This document shows positions 21,701-29,804 of a DNA stretch of 64,000 bases, piece after piece. The stretch's first letter is position 1. Every line of letters begins with the position of its first letter. Both the position numbers and the translations under genes were made by a program. This stretch comes from an uncultured Schlesneria sp. Lineage in GTDB: Bacteria; Planctomycetota; Planctomycetia; Planctomycetales; Planctomycetaceae. The notes beneath the pieces were generated by a model. The model was given only the letters and a program-made list of their open reading frames with translations. It ran no database searches and was not told the origin of the DNA. The stretch is taken from the NCBI GenBank assembly GCA_903899985.1, contig CAIULL010000106.1:30221-94220 (forward strand), read 5' to 3'.

Positions 21701-22256
21701 CATCAGGCCCCCAAGTCAGGCTGTTTGGTAACTCGTGCGTATCGGTGCGACCAAAGCCGGTGACAACCACTTCCTGTTTGTCGGCTTTGCCGTCTCCGTC
21801 GGTATCCTGCACAAACAGGATATCGGGTGAATTGGCGATCCAGACACCGCCGTGTCCGACAGCGATCCCGCTGGGGATATTCAGTCCCTCCATGAAGACT
21901 GTGAACTTGTCCGCCGTGCCGTCACCATCCGTGTCTTCCAGAATTTTGACTCGGTCTTTGCCTGGTCCTGGTTCACGACGGGGATATTCGAGTGACTCGG
22001 TAATCCAGAATCGGCCTCGTTCATCGATCGTCATGGCGACCGGGTTAACGATATCTGGTTCAGCCGCCACAACCTCGACGGAAAAGCCATCCGGAACGGT
22101 CATCATCTTCGCCGCGGTGATCGGATCACGCGGATCGTTCGGCGGTTTGTCCTGAGCATGAGGAATCAGCGGCTGCTTGACCTGTTGTGCAAACAATACC
22201 GAACTGCAGCAGGCCATCAAACCAATCACGGTGACAAATCGAAACGCTTTGCACAT
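18756..22256 (-). CDS. PVC-type membrane-bound dehydrogenase-like protein with CxxCH haem motif
   Basis: From the ATG at 22256 (signal peptide VTVIGLMACCSSVLFAQ, with AGGAT upstream) this is 1166 residues. Residues 40-420 form a six-bladed sorbosone/glucose-dehydrogenase-like propeller with DxDGDGxAD loops. Residues 430-850 are HEAT-like helical repeats. A cytochrome c motif, CAQCH, is at 880-884 with VGPDI downstream, followed by the conserved PVC beta domain. The last 130 residues form a carbohydrate-binding-like beta-sandwich. These giant proteins are a planctomycete hallmark and are thought to oxidise sugars or polysaccharide-derived alcohols in the periplasm, but none of that is demonstrated by this sequence. 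It probably has its own promoter, since a terminator separates it from the EF-hand gene upstream. Confidence 0.88.
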   Translation of the reverse strand: MCKAFRFVTVIGLMACCSSVLFAQQVKQPLIPHAQDKPPNDPRDPITAAKMMTVPDGFSVEVVAAEPDIVNPVAMTIDERGRFWITESLEYPRREPGPGKDRVKILEDTDGDGTADKFTVFMEGLNIPSGIAVGHGGVWIANSPDILFVQDTDGDGKADKQEVVVTGFGRTDTHELPNSLTWGPDGWLYGLNGVFNHSHVKYAKTNPNYDEKHPGWPLTCAMYRIHPRTREFQVFCEGTSNPWGIAFNDEGEAFVSACVIDHLWHLVETGYYHRQGGPYPPFTWKIESIVKHKHQKAAYCGIHFFDSDAYPEKYRGKLYMGNIHGGCINVDRVESKGSTYQGFGEPDFLTANDAWFMPVVQKTGPDGSLYVLDWYDRYHCYQDANRDPAGIDRLKGRLYRVRYKETPRISKDFNLARESDGKLIERLGADNDFIRDTARRLLQERNTAAILGSLLEGVYGQGQVSDQSRRRMFMTACGLSVPNTDLFNPLRPINPRDEVIENWRIRSIGDHPENVPSLNQISSHLSAQGGLHAVVAATKLQRAREKQDGNEIGTLFQIYINALRRDPNDPILSQIVWQNLHPFLEANADEFVELLKGPETKQSPSLMAMMPRIIDRLLGRKKFEAKPVGAVVSLLIDLQPDTAALGLGQLAAKVQNRELSAEQIAAMKLAMNSKIDTILQGSTTSPMYLPAAFLATSWNDSQGIKAVRSIFTSDKAIQDQRLLALNALITAKDDGLIDSVAATLDTASTPSSFKSQILASLSKLDDPKVADVILARYAKLEPDIQPRAIELLTQRARWAKSLLAAIGDKKIAAATINLNQARRLKDLKDEELTKLLAAHWGQVREGRDPNREKYIADMRQLIRKSPGDPFEGEKAFKKVCAQCHKIYGEGAEVGPDITLNGRNDFNQLLSNVFDPSLVIGAGYRSYTVVTKGGRVLNGLLAEDSPQRVVLKVQGGKQEVIPRSDIDEFKVNEISLMPEQLEKQLTPQEIVDLFAFISLDKHPSDKTARLLAGAGEVVPREVPKPGDFGPAVNEVLPGFTSATSGENGVGILNEHFGRSGVLRTHPLSAETPSVLSGTFAIPAGKKTTLVVDVSHDPRGDWRLVIKANGEQVLKEDVSSKTCSGGWATFKVDLSKFAGKEIRIDLMNVATGWSYEFGYWGGVRVSSE

Positions 22257-22390
22257 GAATGCAGAATCCTCGAAGCCGAAGTCTAAAAAGGGATTTTCAT
22301 ATGTTAAAGCAGAGCGGGCCAAGTTGCACTTCTGGTAAATGCCAGTGCAGTGCAAAAACTGTTGAAACGATTTAAGTCCTGAAAATCATC

Positions 22391-22436
22391 AAAGAAATAA
22401 AAAGTGCGAGAGACTTCTGCAGGTCTCCCGCACTTT
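22391..22436 (-). terminator. rho-independent terminator of the EF-hand gene
   Basis: Arms at 22401-22414 and 22423-22436 form a 14-bp stem with one mismatch and an 8-base loop. Read on the minus strand, the stem is followed by a T-rich run (complement of 22391-22403). It sits 20 bases after the EF-hand gene stop and upstream of the PVC haem gene. Confidence 0.8.
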
Positions 22437-22455
22437 GCTTGAGCATCAAGAACGA

Positions 22456-23220
22456 TCAGTCTGGTCGTCGAGGCCGCTCGGGACGTTCGCCTGCGCCTCC
22501 ACCGGGTCGACCACCGCCAGGTCCGCCAGGAGGCCCGCCAGCGCCTCCTCCACGCGGTCCGCGACCGCCGCCCGGTCCTTCTCCACCACCTGGACCACCA
22601 GGTCCGCCAGGACCTTCAGGCCCCCCATGAAGCTGAACAAAGTCATCAATGAACTTTTTCATTTCGTCTTTGCTGAGCTTGCCGTCTTTGTCCGTGTCAA
22701 ATTCAAATGCATGGCTCAGCATCCGCTCGGGATCAGGGCCTGGTCGACCTCCACCAGGAGGCCCTCCTTCGGGGCCACCACGACCGGGACCGCCGGGGCC
22801 ACCGCCAGGTGGGCCACCCTCGGGACCACGACCGCGTCCCCCACCTGGAGGTCCTCCAGGTCCTTCCCCGCCAGGGCCACCGGGACCACCCGGTCCTCCG
22901 CGTCCCCCACCAGGCCCCTCGCCACCGGGGCCACCACGCCCGCCTGGGCCGCCCGGGCCACCTTGCGGTCGATATTCGTCTTCGGTCAGTTTCCCGTCTT
23001 TGTTTTTATCGAGCGTCAGTAATGCTGCTGTCGCGTTTTTTAATTCTTCTGCTGAAATCACTCCGTCATGATCGGCATCCAGGGCCTCAATCACCGGCAT
23101 CGGACGTCGGCCGCCAGGGCCACCCGGTCCACCTCCACCTGGACCGCCGGGAGGTTGAGCAATTGCCAACGTTGCACCAGCGGCAACGATGGCACCGAGA
23201 GTCCACATCCAACGTTTCAT
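22456..23220 (-). CDS. secreted EF-hand protein with Gly-Pro-rich linkers
   Basis: This 254-residue protein has a clear signal peptide ([17 protein letters not shown]). Three EF-hand loops are visible: [12 protein letters not shown] at 48-59, [12 protein letters not shown] at 71-82 and [12 protein letters not shown] at 175-186. All keep the Asp/Asp/Asp(Asn)/Gly/Glu ligand pattern, so each should bind calcium. About 80 residues of GGPGG-type repeats separate the pair from the third hand, and a second Gly-rich block forms the C-terminus. AGGAG lies six bases before the ATG, and a strong terminator follows. The repeats keep extra frames open on both strands. It is likely an extracellular or periplasmic calcium-responsive or matrix protein; the function is unknown. 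Confidence 0.85.
   Translation of the reverse strand: MKRWMWTLGAIVAAGATLAIAQPPGGPGGGGPGGPGGRRPMPVIEALDADHDGVISAEELKNATAALLTLDKNKDGKLTEDEYRPQGGPGGPGGRGGPGGEGPGGGRGGPGGPGGPGGEGPGGPPGGGRGRGPEGGPPGGGPGGPGRGGPEGGPPGGGRPGPDPERMLSHAFEFDTDKDGKLSKDEMKKFIDDFVQLHGGPEGPGGPGGPGGGEGPGGGRGPRGGGAGGPPGGPGGGRPGGGAGERPERPRRPD
22735..22965. repeat. low-complexity GGN/CCN tract encoding Gly-Pro repeats
   Basis: This segment of the EF-hand gene encodes residues 86-162, almost entirely Gly, Pro, Arg and Glu in PGGPGG-like units. It is much more GC-rich than its surroundings. Such tracts expand and contract by slippage, so length should vary between strains. Confidence 0.8.
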
Positions 23221-23283
23221 GACAGTCTCCTCAAGTTCTGGGGGTTAACGACAGTAAGTGCAATTGATCATCGCCGAAACTCA

Positions 23284-24591
23284 CTATTTCTTCGGCGTCG
23301 CTACGCAATACAAGAAACGATTTGACCTCAAGAACAGTTCATCCTGGCTGATTGCCGGGGTCGCGTTGAAATCACTTTCGTCCTTGAATTTATTTTGAGC
23401 CAGGACCTGGTACTGAGGTTTTGCCGGAAGCACCAGAACTCCGTTCCATCGAGTGGGGACATAAATGTTTCCCTTGGCGAGGACTGGAGATGCGTAGACT
23501 GGTCGTCCTCCCGCTTCGAGTTCAGAAACTCGCTCGCGATAAACCATTTCTCCCGTTTTCGCGTTAAGACAATAAGCCTGACCGCGATCGTCAATCCAAT
23601 ATAAGTGACCTTCGAAAAAAACAGGTGTTGAAACATACGAACTGGTTTTGCTTGTCCAAAGTACCTTGGGTTTGGGTGACGTTTTTTCTCCACTGATCTG
23701 CAGAGCCAGACTTCCCGCAGAACGGAATCCACCAAACACAAAAACTGTCTCTTTATCTGCAACGATACTGGGGCAGATATTGCCCGTCAGTTGATGTTCT
23801 TCGAACCAGCGAATCTTTCCTGTATCAGGATTGATCCCCCAGATTTCTCCGGGAACAGCGATGACAAGATCGGTCCGTCCTTCGTTTAATGTGATTAATG
23901 AAGGGGTCCCGTAGGCCAGTTCCAGAGCTGCTCCCGACGCCTTCCAGATCTCCTTTCCGGTCTTTTTGTCTAAAGCCCGAATTGATTGACTCTCTTCGGA
24001 GGCGTTTACGATGACGTAGTCTTTGTAAAGAATCAGACTCGCGGCCGATCCCCAGCGTCGATTACTCGATTCTTTTCCCACTTCCGTCTGCCAAAGTTGA
24101 TTTCCATCGAGATCAAACCCGACTACGCCACTCTTGCCGAAGAAACAATAAATTCGTTCGCCATCGGTGACCGGAGTATTGCTGGCGTAACCATGCTCGG
24201 AGATATACCCCTGATAGTTGTCTTCCGGCATCAGGCCGGGAACGGTTTTTGTCCAAAGGATCTTTCCATCGGTCCGCGAAACTGAAGTGAGGTGACGTCG
24301 GAGCGACTTGACGTCTCCACCATTTTCTTTCGGCACACCATAACCGGAATAACTTGTCACGAAGATCCGATTACCAAGAACAATCGGACTGGATGAGCCA
24401 GCACCCGGCAATTCCGCCTTCCAGCTCAGGTTTTCCGTTTCGCTCCACGTCAACGGCAGGCTTGAGTCGGTACTGATGCCGGCCCCACCAGAGCCTCGGA
24501 ATTGAGTCCAATCCGCGGCGAGACAACGTTGCGTCCCCAAGGCGAACACAATCATAAAGAGCAGGTTTCGTGTCATCGTGAAAGGCCGCAT
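23284..24591 (-). CDS. secreted PQQ-like beta-propeller protein
   Basis: Counted from the ATG at 24591 the product has 435 residues; an ATG at 24576 is a close alternative. A signal peptide (LLFMIVFALGTQRCLA) precedes DWTQFRGSGGAGIS, the usual opening of planctomycete outer-membrane-biogenesis/PQQ-like proteins. Repeats with aligned Trp and GxxxW blades follow, for example GKEIWKASG, GKIRWFEEH and PKVLWTSKTSS. No catalytic Asp/Glu set of a true quinoprotein dehydrogenase is obvious, so it is more likely a structural or binding propeller. The start lies seven bases after the stop of the YHYH-PEBP gene, so the two are probably co-transcribed. Confidence 0.85.
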   Translation of the reverse strand: MRPFTMTRNLLFMIVFALGTQRCLAADWTQFRGSGGAGISTDSSLPLTWSETENLSWKAELPGAGSSSPIVLGNRIFVTSYSGYGVPKENGGDVKSLRRHLTSVSRTDGKILWTKTVPGLMPEDNYQGYISEHGYASNTPVTDGERIYCFFGKSGVVGFDLDGNQLWQTEVGKESSNRRWGSAASLILYKDYVIVNASEESQSIRALDKKTGKEIWKASGAALELAYGTPSLITLNEGRTDLVIAVPGEIWGINPDTGKIRWFEEHQLTGNICPSIVADKETVFVFGGFRSAGSLALQISGEKTSPKPKVLWTSKTSSYVSTPVFFEGHLYWIDDRGQAYCLNAKTGEMVYRERVSELEAGGRPVYASPVLAKGNIYVPTRWNGVLVLPAKPQYQVLAQNKFKDESDFNATPAISQDELFLRSNRFLYCVATPKK

Positions 24592-24598
24592 AAAAATT

Positions 24599-26233
24599 CT
24601 ATTTCTTTCGTTCGTATTGGAAATCCAAGGTCCCTTCGGCGATCGTGATGTCTTTGATCGCCGACAACAAATTCGCTCGAGTCGCCTGATTCGCCGAAAG
24701 TTTTGGTTCGGCTGAGAGCGCGTAGACCGTGATATGATAAGTCTTAACACCAGGGCCTTTTGAACACATGGGGTCATAGGCGGCTCGTCGTTTATCGTTC
24801 AGCCCCGTCGTTCCAGTGGACTTAGCATTCCTGGCGATTTTTGTGACATCCCCAGGAATGCCGTAGACGACCCAATAGGATTTTTCCATATCAGGGGCCG
24901 TGTGCCAGAGACTCAACGCATAACACTTGGTTTCAGGAGGTCCCCCCGTCCATTCCACAGGAGGTGATGCGCTCGCTCCGTCACAGGTGAATTCCGCTGA
25001 AATATAACCCTTTTCATCCAACGCAGAACTGCTGATCGCCAACTGCGGAAGGTTACTACGAGGCTTGGGCGAATTGTCTTGCCGTGTGTTTCTCGGATCC
25101 CGTTCATTATCGCGGGGAGGGCCTGGCTGTTCGCCTCGCGGCGGCGGCGGACCATCTGCCCGAGGTGGCGGTGGTGGTCGTCGGTCATTGCCACCAGGAC
25201 CGCGTCGTCGTGGAGTGTAAGTTTCGCTCCTCGACCCGCCAGCTGGATCGACGTACGTAAAATTGGAAGAGCCATCAGCCGCAAGCACGTAGCTGACAGA
25301 CCCTTGTTTTCCGCGCACTTCGTACGTCAGCTTGTAACTCCCCGGTTTCGTTTCGACAAAGTCGGTGATTTTGGCATCGCGGAGCGGTCTGCCATCCGGG
25401 CGAACTGGTTCAGCTCGCGGTTGCGGATCGACCTGCCCGCCACGTTCAGTCACCTCACCATGGAAACCTCCGTTGAGATAGGGATAAGTTTTGGTGGCGT
25501 GATAATGGTAATTCCCATTTGAGTCCGTATGACCATTGAAGGGGTCGAGTCCCACAACTTTGGAGCCATCCGGCTCAGTATATCCATAAATCGGATAACC
25601 ATCGAGAGCATAAGCGATGGGCAATCCCTTGCCGATCGTTTTTTCCAGATGAACTGGTGCGATGTGATAATGGTAATCGTCTGCTCGCCCGCAATGCCCG
25701 CCAAATTCATCGAGTTCCCCGATCGCGTAGGAATCCTCACCGCGATTGTTCAGCGGATTGAAAATCGGGATGCCGTTGGCAGCCAGGGCGATGGCACCGC
25801 GCAGAAAGCGGTTCTTCGTCGAAAGGGGATTCCTGGCGGGAACGGGGCGAAGCGGGATACGCCAGGCATTTTCACCAGAATAAGGTTGGGGCAGGGGAAC
25901 CTGTTGCTGCCAGGCAGTGATGCCGACCATCATGGGATGGCTGGGCATACCGTTCGATTCCACATAGAAGAAGTTTGCGTCCCAGCGAGTACGAATCGCT
26001 TTTGTTTTCAAAAACGCCTCAAACGCCAGAGCAATTTCAGGACGTTTCTCGTCATCTCGACCCCGATTTTCATTGGTCAGCTGTGCCAACAAAACCGGAA
26101 GTTTTCTTGCGGCGATCTCGTCCAGCATTTGCTCATCATTCTCATCGTGTGAATGCCCGGGATGTGCAGTCCCGGTCGATACCGCGCAAAACCACGCGAT
26201 CAACATAACGATCGATATCAAGCCTCTGAGCAT
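24599..26233 (-). CDS. YHYH-domain protein fused to a PEBP (YbhB/YbcL) domain
   Basis: This 544-residue secreted protein has a signal peptide (ISIVMLIAWFCAVSTGTA) followed by a His-rich HPGHSHDEND stretch that could bind metal. Residues 100-260 are a YHYH domain, with the two diagnostic repeats DDYHYHIAP and GNYHYHATKTYPY. A Pro/Arg/Gly-rich linker follows at about 340-395. The last 150 residues match the phosphatidylethanolamine-binding / Raf-kinase-inhibitor-like family (AEFTCDGASASPPVEWTG, YDPMCSKG). AGGAG lies six bases before the ATG. YHYH proteins are secreted and uncharacterised, and the PEBP fold binds small anionic ligands. The fusion suggests one extracytoplasmic binding function. 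Confidence 0.85.
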   Translation of the reverse strand: MLRGLISIVMLIAWFCAVSTGTAHPGHSHDENDEQMLDEIAARKLPVLLAQLTNENRGRDDEKRPEIALAFEAFLKTKAIRTRWDANFFYVESNGMPSHPMMVGITAWQQQVPLPQPYSGENAWRIPLRPVPARNPLSTKNRFLRGAIALAANGIPIFNPLNNRGEDSYAIGELDEFGGHCGRADDYHYHIAPVHLEKTIGKGLPIAYALDGYPIYGYTEPDGSKVVGLDPFNGHTDSNGNYHYHATKTYPYLNGGFHGEVTERGGQVDPQPRAEPVRPDGRPLRDAKITDFVETKPGSYKLTYEVRGKQGSVSYVLAADGSSNFTYVDPAGGSRSETYTPRRRGPGGNDRRPPPPPRADGPPPPRGEQPGPPRDNERDPRNTRQDNSPKPRSNLPQLAISSSALDEKGYISAEFTCDGASASPPVEWTGGPPETKCYALSLWHTAPDMEKSYWVVYGIPGDVTKIARNAKSTGTTGLNDKRRAAYDPMCSKGPGVKTYHITVYALSAEPKLSANQATRANLLSAIKDITIAEGTLDFQYERKK

Positions 26234-26893
26234 CAGGTTCTCCTGAAACCGTTTATCACCAACTTGCGTTTCATAATCAAGTATTCATCGTCGAAGTGTG
26301 ATGCGAAAGCGAGGTGATGAATTGGTGACCTGACAATTAGTCACGAAGGAACAGGTAAAACCGCCGAACATTGACGTACTTTTTTTGGTATTTGTTTTCG
26401 GTGCATGAACACAAAAGGTGTGCTCATGATTTCTCGTGTCTTTTTTATTCGTACGATTCGTGGTTAGAAATCCTTTGCATGATTTATCAGTCCTCAGAGC
26501 ATGACTCAAAGATCTACTTATCGAATCGGATTCTGGCAACTCAATTTCCGACTTCTCCCATTTGAACACTCCAGCGGACGAAACGGGTCGCGTTTTTCCG
26601 GGATTAATACAACTTTGTCGCGAATCGAAAATCTCCCGATACGTACGACGTTGAATTCGGCGGCAAGGGGTCTGAACGAGCGAAAATCAATTTTTCCAGA
26701 AGACACGAACGGGAGTTCACGCTTTTTGACGCTTAGAAATAGCCGTGCGCGACGGCGTGGTACGCCAATTCGAAAACATGATCCGTTCTGGATATTTACG
26801 TGATTATTTGCGCTTTGCCGCAAGTAATGTGGTATAATGCGCGTTGGGATGAAAGCGCCATTTCAGACCCCGCCGCCTTAGATCGGAACCAGA
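26234..26893. other. divergent intergenic region
   Basis: This 660-base gap lies between the leftward YHYH operon and the rightward transglutaminase gene. The only site I can defend is the extended -10 promoter listed separately. Short frames on both strands have no ribosome-binding sites or recognisable content. Confidence 0.5.
26808..26838 (+). promoter_or_regulatory. sigma-70-like promoter with extended -10
   Basis: TATAAT at 26833-26838 is preceded by TGG, giving the extended -10 form TGnTATAAT. A weak -35 (TTGCGC, 26808-26813) lies 19 bases away. Transcription would start near 26845, about 50 bases before the transglutaminase-like gene. Confidence 0.55.
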
Positions 26894-27736
26894 ATGTTGA
26901 TCAGAGTCGGTTATGAAATTGCCTTCGAATCACCCGAACCTGCGGCCATGATTTTGATGCTTTACACACATCCACTTCGGTCGCCGACGATTCGAAAGCC
27001 GGAGCATTTGCAGATCGAACCGTTCGTTCCGGTCTCAGATTTTATTGACACCTATGGCAATCGATCGGCGCGCGTCTTCGTTCCGGCGGGGCGAGTTCTC
27101 TTTCGCAACGATGCGGTTTTTATGGATTCCGGATTGCCGGATCTGCAAGTCCCCAGTGCATCGCAGCAAGCCGTTCAAGATTTGCCGTGCGAAGTTCTAC
27201 AGTATTTGCTGGCAAGTCGGTACTGCGAAGTCGACAGCGAACTGAAGGATGTTGCCTGGACGTTATTTGGTGGAAGTCAACCAGGCTGGCCTCGAGTCCA
27301 GGCCATTTGCGACTTCGTTCACCAGCACATTCGTTTTGATTACATGAAAGCCCGGGCCAATCGAACGGCTCTGGAAGTTTATCGCGAGCGACACGGAGTC
27401 TGCCGCGACTTCATGCATCTGGCGATTACCTTCTGCCGCAATTGTAATATCCCGGCACGTTACTGTACGGGATACCTTGGGGACATTGGTGTCCCACCGG
27501 TTGCCGCAGCCATGGATTTCAGCGCGTGGTTCGAAGCCTACCTCGGCGGACAATGGTACGCCTTTGACGCTCGAAACAATGTCCCTCGGATTGGCCGCGT
27601 TCTTATGGCCCGAGGTCGCGATGCCGCGGATGTGGCTCTGACAACAACGTTCGGGGCGAACACGCTGAAGTCGTTCAAAGTCTGGACTTACGAAGTCCCT
27701 GACGGTGGTGTGTCATCGGGGATTGCAGTCAATTGA
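26894..27736 (+). CDS. transglutaminase-like cysteine-protease-fold protein
   Basis: This is a 280-residue cytosolic protein. The N-terminal 115 residues are the beta-rich domain typical of bacterial transglutaminase-like proteins. The core follows with the nucleophile in GVCRDF (Cys170) and the Asp in FDARNN (Asp225). The position that is usually His (HAW) is Ser here (DFSAW, Ser210). From memory, other bacterial members of this subfamily share that substitution, so it is probably a subfamily trait rather than decay. Reactions in this family include peptide-bond cleavage and amide transfer. The gene overlaps the following cyclotransferase gene by four bases, which hints at a shared role in gamma-glutamyl or peptide metabolism. 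Confidence 0.82.
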   Translation: MLIRVGYEIAFESPEPAAMILMLYTHPLRSPTIRKPEHLQIEPFVPVSDFIDTYGNRSARVFVPAGRVLFRNDAVFMDSGLPDLQVPSASQQAVQDLPCEVLQYLLASRYCEVDSELKDVAWTLFGGSQPGWPRVQAICDFVHQHIRFDYMKARANRTALEVYRERHGVCRDFMHLAITFCRNCNIPARYCTGYLGDIGVPPVAAAMDFSAWFEAYLGGQWYAFDARNNVPRIGRVLMARGRDAADVALTTTFGANTLKSFKVWTYEVPDGGVSSGIAVN

Positions 27737-28191
27737 CGATCTTCTATTTTGCTTATGGCAGCAATCTGTGGATGCAACAGATGGTCCAGCGCATCGGCAC
27801 CGTTGATCGAAATGACGGCTGGCCGCGACGCGCTTCGTTAAATGGCTACCGGCTGGTGTTCAACATGCAGGGCGAAGACGGGAACGTTTACGCGAATATT
27901 GAGGCAGCAACAGTGTCATGCGTTCTAGGCGTCGTCTATCGTTGCACTCCAGATGAGTTGCGAATCATGGATCAGTATGAATCAGGATACGAACGACGTC
28001 AGACGACTGTCACCTGCGAAAATGGCGATCGAATTGAGGTCACGACATACGTCGCCTTGATTGATCGTGTGACGACAATTGCGATGACGCCCACCGACGA
28101 ATACCTTCAAAGGATCGTTAACGGAGCAACAGAGCAAAGACTACCCGAAACCTATATCAGCGAAATCCTATTAAATGCTCATCGGTGTTGA
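27733..28191 (+). CDS. gamma-glutamylcyclotransferase family protein
   Basis: This 152-residue protein has the AIG2/GGCT fold. The FAYGSNL phosphate-loop-like motif is at residues 6-12 and the catalytic Glu lies in DQYESGY (Glu83). The start is TTG, overlapping the previous stop as TTGA; no ATG fits the conserved N-terminus MTIFYFAYGSN. Members convert gamma-glutamyl-amino acids to 5-oxoproline plus the free amino acid, or act as gamma-glutamylamine cyclotransferases that process transglutaminase products. Coupling to a transglutaminase-like gene makes the second role attractive, but that is inference. Confidence 0.82.
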   Translation: MTIFYFAYGSNLWMQQMVQRIGTVDRNDGWPRRASLNGYRLVFNMQGEDGNVYANIEAATVSCVLGVVYRCTPDELRIMDQYESGYERRQTTVTCENGDRIEVTTYVALIDRVTTIAMTPTDEYLQRIVNGATEQRLPETYISEILLNAHRC

Positions 28192-28711
28192 AGAAGCATG
28201 GATTAAATTCTACTCAAAAAATGAGAGAGTGATTGCCCGGCATTAATGCGCAGTCCGCAAATCAGTCTTCGGGGGGGACTTTCTGTTCTCAGGGCATTCG
28301 CCAGACTTCCTCGGCTGGGCGGGCCAATAGTCGGTTTGTCACGTAGTATCCTTGATAGTCGTTCTTCTCATCTCCCGTCTGTCCGTCAGTCTCCCGACAC
28401 GGTAACAGTTTCTGACCGAAGGTCTCATCTCAGCTTCTGAGCGATTTTGCCAAGCGCTTCTTCAAAACGCCATGATTGCAGATTTTCTCAAGCGAAAACA
28501 TGATCCATTGTGTAACGAACCACGTTCACGAACTGTTGAGGGAGAAGTGAAGATCTTCGGTCGCTGACTCGTGAGCGGCAGGGGCTCTCGCACAACGCGT
28601 TCGAGCGAAACAGCGTATGCAACAGCATGCATTGAACCCAATGGAAATGTGGAACCCTCATGGATTGGTTCAAATTGTCAAATTAAATGAGACAGTATTG
28701 GAAGGGGCAAA
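28192..28711. other. intergenic region with no identified feature
   Basis: I see no gene, strong hairpin or promoter here. Short frames at 28246-28440 (plus) and 28488-28673 (minus) lack ribosome-binding sites and resemble nothing. The last 15 bases hold the GAAGGGG site for the next gene. Confidence 0.5.
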
Positions 28712-29101
28712 GTGACCAGGGGAGTACCAATCGAACCCGAACTCGTGATCGATCCTGAAAAGCACCAAAAAATTGAACAGCTGCGGAGAATCGCTGAACT
28801 TTTCGATGGTCAGTTTCGCATTCCCGGCACAGATATCGAGTTTGGGCTCGATGCGATCATTGGTCTGGTACCCGGTATCGGCGATCTCATCAGTGGCGGT
28901 ATTTCCATGTGGATGATTCGCGAGGCACGGCAGCTTGGGGCTCCTCGCTGGTTGATCGCAAGGATGGTCTGGAACGTCGCCGTTGATGTGACTGTGGGGG
29001 CTGTTCCCGTCCTTGGTGATATGCTAGACGTCGCCTGGAAAGCGAACCGAATGAATATGGAATTGCTCAGACGGCATTTCGAGAAGTCTTCACGCCGCTA
29101 A
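28712..29101 (+). CDS. DUF4112 small membrane-associated protein
   Basis: This 129-residue protein has a GTG start, supported by GAAGGGG a few bases upstream. The sequence matches DUF4112: an amphipathic N-terminus (LRRIAELFDGQFRIPGT), then FGLDAIIGLVPGIGDLISGG and VTVGAVPVLGDMLDVAWKAN. These are two Gly/Pro-containing hydrophobic helices of the family's repeated PGxGD pattern. They suggest two membrane-inserting hairpins. No function has been assigned to the family as far as I know. It lies 116 bases before kptA in the same direction. Confidence 0.85.
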   Translation: MTRGVPIEPELVIDPEKHQKIEQLRRIAELFDGQFRIPGTDIEFGLDAIIGLVPGIGDLISGGISMWMIREARQLGAPRWLIARMVWNVAVDVTVGAVPVLGDMLDVAWKANRMNMELLRRHFEKSSRR

Positions 29102-29217
29102 AATCATTCCTCGATGTTTTCGAAGAGGCTGCAATTACGTCTGGAAATCACGCGGACGACGAGCCGCCTGTCTGGTTCTATTGAGTGATTTCATGTTTTT
29201 GTTGATTTGAGTGCACT

Positions 29218-29769
29218 ATGAGTAAACGCATCGTCACGATCAGCAAATTTATGAGCAAGTATCTTCGGCATGAACCCGAAACACTCGGTTTGAAATTGGA
29301 GCCGGGTGGCTGGGTGATGATCGCTGACTTGCTGGAAGGAGCGGGGAAACTCGGATTTCCGATCACCGAGGAAGAGCTTCTTCAAGTTGTCGCGGAAAAT
29401 GACAAGCAGCGGTTCGCTCTCGACGAAACAGCAACGAAGATCCGTGCAAACCAGGGGCATTCGACCTCTGTTGACTTGCAACTCGTCGAAGTTGAACCAC
29501 CAACCGAACTTTATCACGGCACCGTCAGAAAGTTTCTCGACGCGATTCTAATTGAGGGATTGAAGAAGATGGACCGTCACGACGTGCATTTGTCGAAGGA
29601 CGTTGAGACTGCGGCCAAGGTTGGTGAGCGACGTGGAAAGCCGGTGATTCTGGTTGTCGATTCGCAGGGGATGGCGTCCGATGGCTATCAGTTCCGGCTT
29701 TCCGAGAATGGTGTCTGGCTGACAGACCATGTTCCACCAATGTACCTACGGCTGATGGAGGATTCTTAG
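29218..29769 (+). CDS. kptA: RNA 2'-phosphotransferase KptA/Tpt1
   Basis: This 183-residue enzyme of the Tpt1/KptA family transfers an internal RNA 2'-phosphate to NAD, giving ADP-ribose 1''-2'' cyclic phosphate and nicotinamide. Landmarks are SKYLRHEP (Arg17-His18), IRANQGHS (Arg76 and His81), LYHGT at 99-102, and VGERRGKPVIL followed by NGVWLTDHVPP. All expected NAD and RNA contacts are present and the length is normal. In eukaryotes it finishes tRNA splicing. Bacteria lack that pathway, so its natural substrate here is unclear; ADP-ribosylation or repair of 2'-phosphorylated RNA are candidates. No RNA ligase gene is nearby. Confidence 0.93.
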   Translation: MSKRIVTISKFMSKYLRHEPETLGLKLEPGGWVMIADLLEGAGKLGFPITEEELLQVVAENDKQRFALDETATKIRANQGHSTSVDLQLVEVEPPTELYHGTVRKFLDAILIEGLKKMDRHDVHLSKDVETAAKVGERRGKPVILVVDSQGMASDGYQFRLSENGVWLTDHVPPMYLRLMEDS

Positions 29770-29804
29770 GCGAATACTAGAATTCTGACTCCATTATTTC
29801 CCCG

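Noticed and set aside
22435..23222. Several long plus-strand frames opposite the EF-hand gene
   Set aside because: They exist because GGN/CCN repeats avoid stops in all frames. Only the minus frame has a signal peptide, EF-hands, a ribosome-binding site and a terminator.
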